A stretch of DNA of 64,000 nucleotides from positions 1 to 64,000 of the forward strand of contig CALBSC010000073.1 of NCBI GenBank assembly GCA_937927685.1, read 5' to 3'. This DNA is from an uncultured Burkholderiales bacterium. GTDB taxonomy: Bacteria > Pseudomonadota > Gammaproteobacteria > Burkholderiales > Burkholderiaceae_C. Positions 61,252-64,000 of the stretch are shown here, in pieces (position 1 is the stretch's first letter; every line of letters starts with the position of its first letter). A model generated the notes under the pieces. The model searched no databases. It was not told where the DNA came from and saw only the letters and a list, made by a program, of their open reading frames with translations. Made by a program: the position numbers and the translations under genes.

Positions 61252-62238
61252 ATGAAATCCCTGGCTGCCTGGTACCGAAAAAATGGTGACGCCCGTGACG
61301 TGCTTGAAGTGGGTGAGATCGACCTGCCCGAGCCAGCGGCCGGCGAGGTCTGCGTCCGGCTCAAAACCTCCGGCGTGAACCCCTCGGATGTGAAGTCCCG
61401 TCGCACCCGTCCGGTCGATGCCCCCCTGATCGTGCCGCACAGCGATGGCGCGGGGGTGATCACCGCGGTGGGGGCGGGCGTTCCCGCCTCGCGCGTGGGC
61501 GAGCGCGTCTGGATCTGGAATGGTCAGTGGCAACGCCCGCTGGGGACGGCCAGCCAGTTCATCGTACTGGCCGCCGAGCAGGCCGTGACCCTGCCGACGG
61601 GCACAACAGACGCCGAAGCGGCTTGCCTGGGCATTCCGGCCCTGACCGCGCAGCAGGCGATCAATCTGGCCGGCGACCTGAAGGGGCGTACCGTGCTGGT
61701 CATCGGCGCGGGAGGCGCTGTGGGGCATTACGCCACCCAGATGGCCAAGCTGGCGGGGGCCCGGGTCATCGGCACCGTGGGCGGTCAGGCACGTGCCGAC
61801 CACGCTCGCGCGGCGGGCGCCGACGAACTGGTGAATTACAAGACCGAACCGGTGGTGGATCGCATCAAGGCCTTGACCCAGGGGCAGGGCGTGGATGTCA
61901 TCATCGACATGGACTTCTCCACCACGGCGGGCTGGCTGTCGCAGGGTGTGTTGCGTCGGCATGGTGTGCTGGTGTGTTACGGCTCCAACGTGAGCACCGA
62001 GGTGCCGGTGACGTTCCGGCCCTTGCTGTGGGGTTCCTTCGATCTGCGCTTCTTCCTCGTGTATGACCTCACCGCGTCAGACCGGGCGCGCACGCTCTCA
62101 CAGATCACTGACTTGCTGGCCAGTGGGCGCTTGAAGCACGCGGTGGCGCAGCACTACCCGCTGGCCGATATCGTGAAAGCGCATGAGGCGGTCGAGGCCG
62201 GACAGGCCCTGGGCAACATCGTGATCGACTTGCCCTGA
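61252..62238 (+). CDS. NADPH:quinone oxidoreductase-like medium-chain dehydrogenase (Zn-free)
   Basis: 328 residues, quinone-reductase branch of MDR enzymes. SGVNPSDVKSRRTRP and PHSDGAGVITAVGAGV replace the Zn motifs of alcohol dehydrogenases; NADPH-binding GAGGAVGHYATQMAKLAGA. It reduces quinones or enones in the cytosol. ATG 61252 starts after gtggagaatcccccc. The frame stays open through the upstream divergent gene by chance, so a longer 'fusion' should not be believed. Confidence 0.93.
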   Translation: MKSLAAWYRKNGDARDVLEVGEIDLPEPAAGEVCVRLKTSGVNPSDVKSRRTRPVDAPLIVPHSDGAGVITAVGAGVPASRVGERVWIWNGQWQRPLGTASQFIVLAAEQAVTLPTGTTDAEAACLGIPALTAQQAINLAGDLKGRTVLVIGAGGAVGHYATQMAKLAGARVIGTVGGQARADHARAAGADELVNYKTEPVVDRIKALTQGQGVDVIIDMDFSTTAGWLSQGVLRRHGVLVCYGSNVSTEVPVTFRPLLWGSFDLRFFLVYDLTASDRARTLSQITDLLASGRLKHAVAQHYPLADIVKAHEAVEAGQALGNIVIDLP

Positions 62239-62241
62239 CCC

Positions 62242-62517
62242 ATGTACCTGGTTGCCATTGCCTGGTTGTATGTGGCGGTGATGATGGCCATCGCCGAGGC
62301 CACGCATTCGCAAGGCTCGCTGCTGGGCGCGGTCATCACCTTGCTGCTGTACGGCATACTGCCTTTGGCCTTGGTGCTCTATGTGATGGGCACACCCGTG
62401 CGGCGGCGCCAGCGGTTGCTGGAGGAGCAGCGTGAAGCCCAGGCCGCGAACCCAGATTCGGTCGAGGTGCCTGAGGGGGGGCGACAGTCACCCGCAGACC
62501 CTGTGCAGAACCGTTGA
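62242..62517 (+). CDS. Small membrane protein of unknown function
   Basis: 91 residues, two predicted membrane helices (YLVAIAWLYVAVMMAIAEA; LLGAVITLLLYGILPLALVL) and a charged cytosolic tail (RRRQRLLEEQREAQAAN). It starts three bases after the quinone reductase stop and precedes yaeQ. Related small proteins seem common in Burkholderiales; no function is known to me. Confidence 0.78.
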   Translation: MYLVAIAWLYVAVMMAIAEATHSQGSLLGAVITLLLYGILPLALVLYVMGTPVRRRQRLLEEQREAQAANPDSVEVPEGGRQSPADPVQNR

Positions 62518-62550
62518 TGGTCTGGACCCACCCATTTTCAAGATTCCTTC

Positions 62551-63111
62551 ATGGCACTTAAATCCACCATCTACAAAGCCTTCTTGCAAGTGGCCGACAT
62601 CGATCACGGTTTCTACCAGGACTTATCCCTGACCCTGGCGCGTCATCCCAGCGAGACCGACGAGCGCATGATGGTGCGACTGGCGGCCATGGCCCTGTCA
62701 GCGCATCAACTGCAGGACCGCTGCCAGGGTGACGGGCGACTGGCCTTTGGCGCCGGGTTGTCCGACCCGGATGACCCCGACGTCTCGCTCACCGATTTCA
62801 CCGGTCGCAAGCGCTTGTGGGTGGAAGTGGGGTTGCCCGAGGACAAGCCGCTCACGCGCGCCTGCAGCAAGGCCGATGAGGTGGTGGTGTATGCCTACCA
62901 GTCGAATGCGCCGATCTGGTGGCGTGGCATCGAGTCGCGCCTCTCGCGCCTGGACCGCTTGTCGGTCTGGCATTTGCCGCTGTCGGCGGACCACGCTCTG
63001 AGCCCCTTGGCCGAGCGCAGCATGCAGTTGCAGGCCACCATTCAAGAACACAGCCTGACGCTCAGCAGCGAGCGCGGCAGCGTCCACATCGAGCCCGAGC
63101 GATGGAAGTAA
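62551..63111 (+). CDS. yaeQ: YaeQ family protein
   Basis: 186 residues, typical YaeQ: MALKSTIYKAFLQVADIDHG, RHPSETDERMMVRLAAMALS, GRKRLWVEVGLPEDKPL. The fold is a PD-(D/E)xK nuclease-like domain (invariant E and K in WVEVG and preceding residues), suggested to suppress RfaH-dependent defects in E. coli. The biochemical role is unsettled. Confidence 0.95.
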   Translation: MALKSTIYKAFLQVADIDHGFYQDLSLTLARHPSETDERMMVRLAAMALSAHQLQDRCQGDGRLAFGAGLSDPDDPDVSLTDFTGRKRLWVEVGLPEDKPLTRACSKADEVVVYAYQSNAPIWWRGIESRLSRLDRLSVWHLPLSADHALSPLAERSMQLQATIQEHSLTLSSERGSVHIEPERWK

Positions 63112-63241
63112 GCCCGACGGCCTGATCACCTGGCATGGACAACACGCTTTGCCACCCACACAACACACGCAATCCCTGCAACCGCCCTCACCCCCGCAAC
63201 CTTCGGTCACATCGCACGGCTGGAACTTTGCAACCCTCACC

Positions 63242-64000
63242 ATGAAACTGTCTACCGATTCCTCCTTTGTGTTTGATGCCCTGCCCGGGCGCGTCGTGTT
63301 TGGCGAGGGCTGTCTCGCCACCCTGGTCGCCGAGGTCGAGTCCCTGGGCGCCCAACGTGCGCTGGTGCTGTGCACCCCCGAGCAACGTGATGTGGCCGAG
63401 CGTGTGTCGCGCCAGCTGGGTGAGCGATCGGCGGGCATTTTTGATCAGGCCGTCATGCATGTGCCCATCGAAACCGCGCGCGCAGCCCGTGCCCGTGCTG
63501 CCGAACTCGGGGCGGATGTGGCCGTGGCCGTGGGCGGCGGCTCCACCATCGGGCTGGGCAAGGCGATTGCGCTTGAATCGGGCTTGCCCATCATTGCCAT
63601 TCCCACCACGTATGCGGGTTCGGAGATGACCACCATCTTTGGCATCACCGAAGGGGGCGTCAAAAAGACTGGTCGTGACCCGCGCGTGCTGCCGCGCACG
63701 GTGCTCTACGACCCGACACTCACCCTCACACTGCCGGTCAACCTGTCGGTCACGAGCTGCATGAATGCGGTGGCACACGCGGCAGAAGGCCTGTACGCGC
63801 CGGATGGCAATCCCATCATGAGCCTCATGGCCGAAGCCGGTGTGGCTGCCATCGCCCAGGCCTTGCCGCGACTGTGCCTCGACGCCCAGGACTTGACCGC
63901 GCGCACCGAGGCGATGTACGGTGCCTGGTTGTGCGGCAAGGTATTGGGCCATGTGGCCATGTCGCTGCACCACAAGTTGTGTCACACCCTGGGGGGCAGT
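63242..64000 (+). CDS. Maleylacetate reductase (iron-containing alcohol dehydrogenase family), 3' end cut by window
   Basis: About 253 codons are present without a stop. The N-terminus MKLSTDSSFVFDALPGRVVF, GADVAVAVGGGSTIGLGKAI (NAD binding) and IPTTYAGSEMTTIFGITEGG are typical of maleylacetate reductases such as TfdF/ClcE, which lack the metal-binding His set of most Fe-ADHs. The enzyme reduces maleylacetate to 3-oxoadipate in chloroaromatic, resorcinol or hydroxyquinol breakdown. Partner genes, such as hydroxyquinol dioxygenase, would be expected beyond the right edge. Confidence 0.9.
   Translation, partial: MKLSTDSSFVFDALPGRVVFGEGCLATLVAEVESLGAQRALVLCTPEQRDVAERVSRQLGERSAGIFDQAVMHVPIETARAARARAAELGADVAVAVGGGSTIGLGKAIALESGLPIIAIPTTYAGSEMTTIFGITEGGVKKTGRDPRVLPRTVLYDPTLTLTLPVNLSVTSCMNAVAHAAEGLYAPDGNPIMSLMAEAGVAAIAQALPRLCLDAQDLTARTEAMYGAWLCGKVLGHVAMSLHHKLCHTLGGS

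Noticed and set aside
60259..61962. 567-codon version of the FAH-family gene
   Set aside because: The upstream part is antisense to the quinone reductase; homologous proteins start at 61056.
60424..62238. 604-codon frame that looks like a fusion ending in a quinone oxidoreductase
   Set aside because: The first 276 codons lie antisense to the 2-keto-pentenoate hydratase-like gene and show no domain; the enzyme starts at 61252 with its own ribosome site.
1..64000. Searched by eye for tRNA/rRNA genes, CRISPR arrays, insertion sequences, phage genes and att sites
   Set aside because: No repeats with regular spacing, transposase or integrase motifs, or cloverleaf-like segments were seen; visual search could miss a tRNA, and a tRNA-finding program would settle it.

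Overview
The window is GC-rich, densely coded chromosomal DNA from a betaproteobacterium. The best fit is Burkholderiales, probably Comamonadaceae (a Hydrogenophaga/Rhodoferax-like organism), although the genus cannot be fixed from sequence alone. The placement rests on three things: the block ECF sigma factor-DUF3619-DUF3106-RDD / ilvB-ilvN-ilvC / psd-pssA / leuA, the nadE-glnB pair, and many periplasmic binding-protein transporters (TRAP, TAXI-TRAP, Bug, Liv). I see no rRNA, tRNA, insertion sequence, prophage or CRISPR array. No stretch over 300 bases lacks a gene.

Layout. 1-9.5 kb is housekeeping: a membrane H+-pyrophosphatase (cut by the left edge) divergent from soluble pyrophosphatase, then NAD synthetase, PII, a LOG-family nucleosidase, diacylglycerol kinase and the sigma-factor operon. 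9.7-16.5 kb holds branched-chain amino-acid and phospholipid synthesis (ilvBNC, psd, pssA, leuA). leuA is preceded by a Leu-rich leader peptide and a terminator that together look like a transcription attenuator. 16.7-21.8 kb carries a D,D-endopeptidase, an IclR regulator, the two N-degron aminoacyl transferases (bpt, aat), an enoyl-CoA hydratase-like protein and an acyltransferase. 22-30.2 kb is a DctPQM TRAP transporter convergent with a minus-strand operon of a serine hydrolase, two D-aminoacylase-type amidohydrolases and an orphan Bug receptor. This looks like uptake and hydrolysis of N-acylated (D-)amino acids.

30.3-38.4 kb is the most unusual part. An orphan 2-oxoacid dehydrogenase E1 alpha/beta pair is followed by a tungsten-type aldehyde:ferredoxin oxidoreductase operon of the AorABC kind known from Aromatoleum. 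That operon also carries a MoaD-like sulfur carrier and an unrecognised 99-residue protein ending in Gly-Gly-Gly. Next come threonine aldolase (an acetaldehyde source) and a divergent unrecognised protein. Further on (38.4-47.6 kb) are FKBP, an SGNH hydrolase, a TAXI-TRAP system, a ThDP-dependent decarboxylase/synthase-MFS pair and a Zn alcohol dehydrogenase.

47.6-53.2 kb has acyl-CoA and detoxification genes: AKR, an OB-fold/thiolase pair, a crotonase, GST, VOC and a trypsin-like protease. 53.4-58 kb is a complete Liv-type ABC transporter operon. 58-64 kb holds a small protein next to an AT-rich inverted-repeat region, an AMP-forming acyl-CoA ligase, a 2-keto-4-pentenoate hydratase-like protein, a quinone oxidoreductase, YaeQ, and the start of a maleylacetate reductase (cut by the right edge). 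Overall the organism appears to be a heterotroph scavenging organic acids, amino acids and aromatics, with an aldehyde/2-oxoacid theme centred on the tungsten enzyme.
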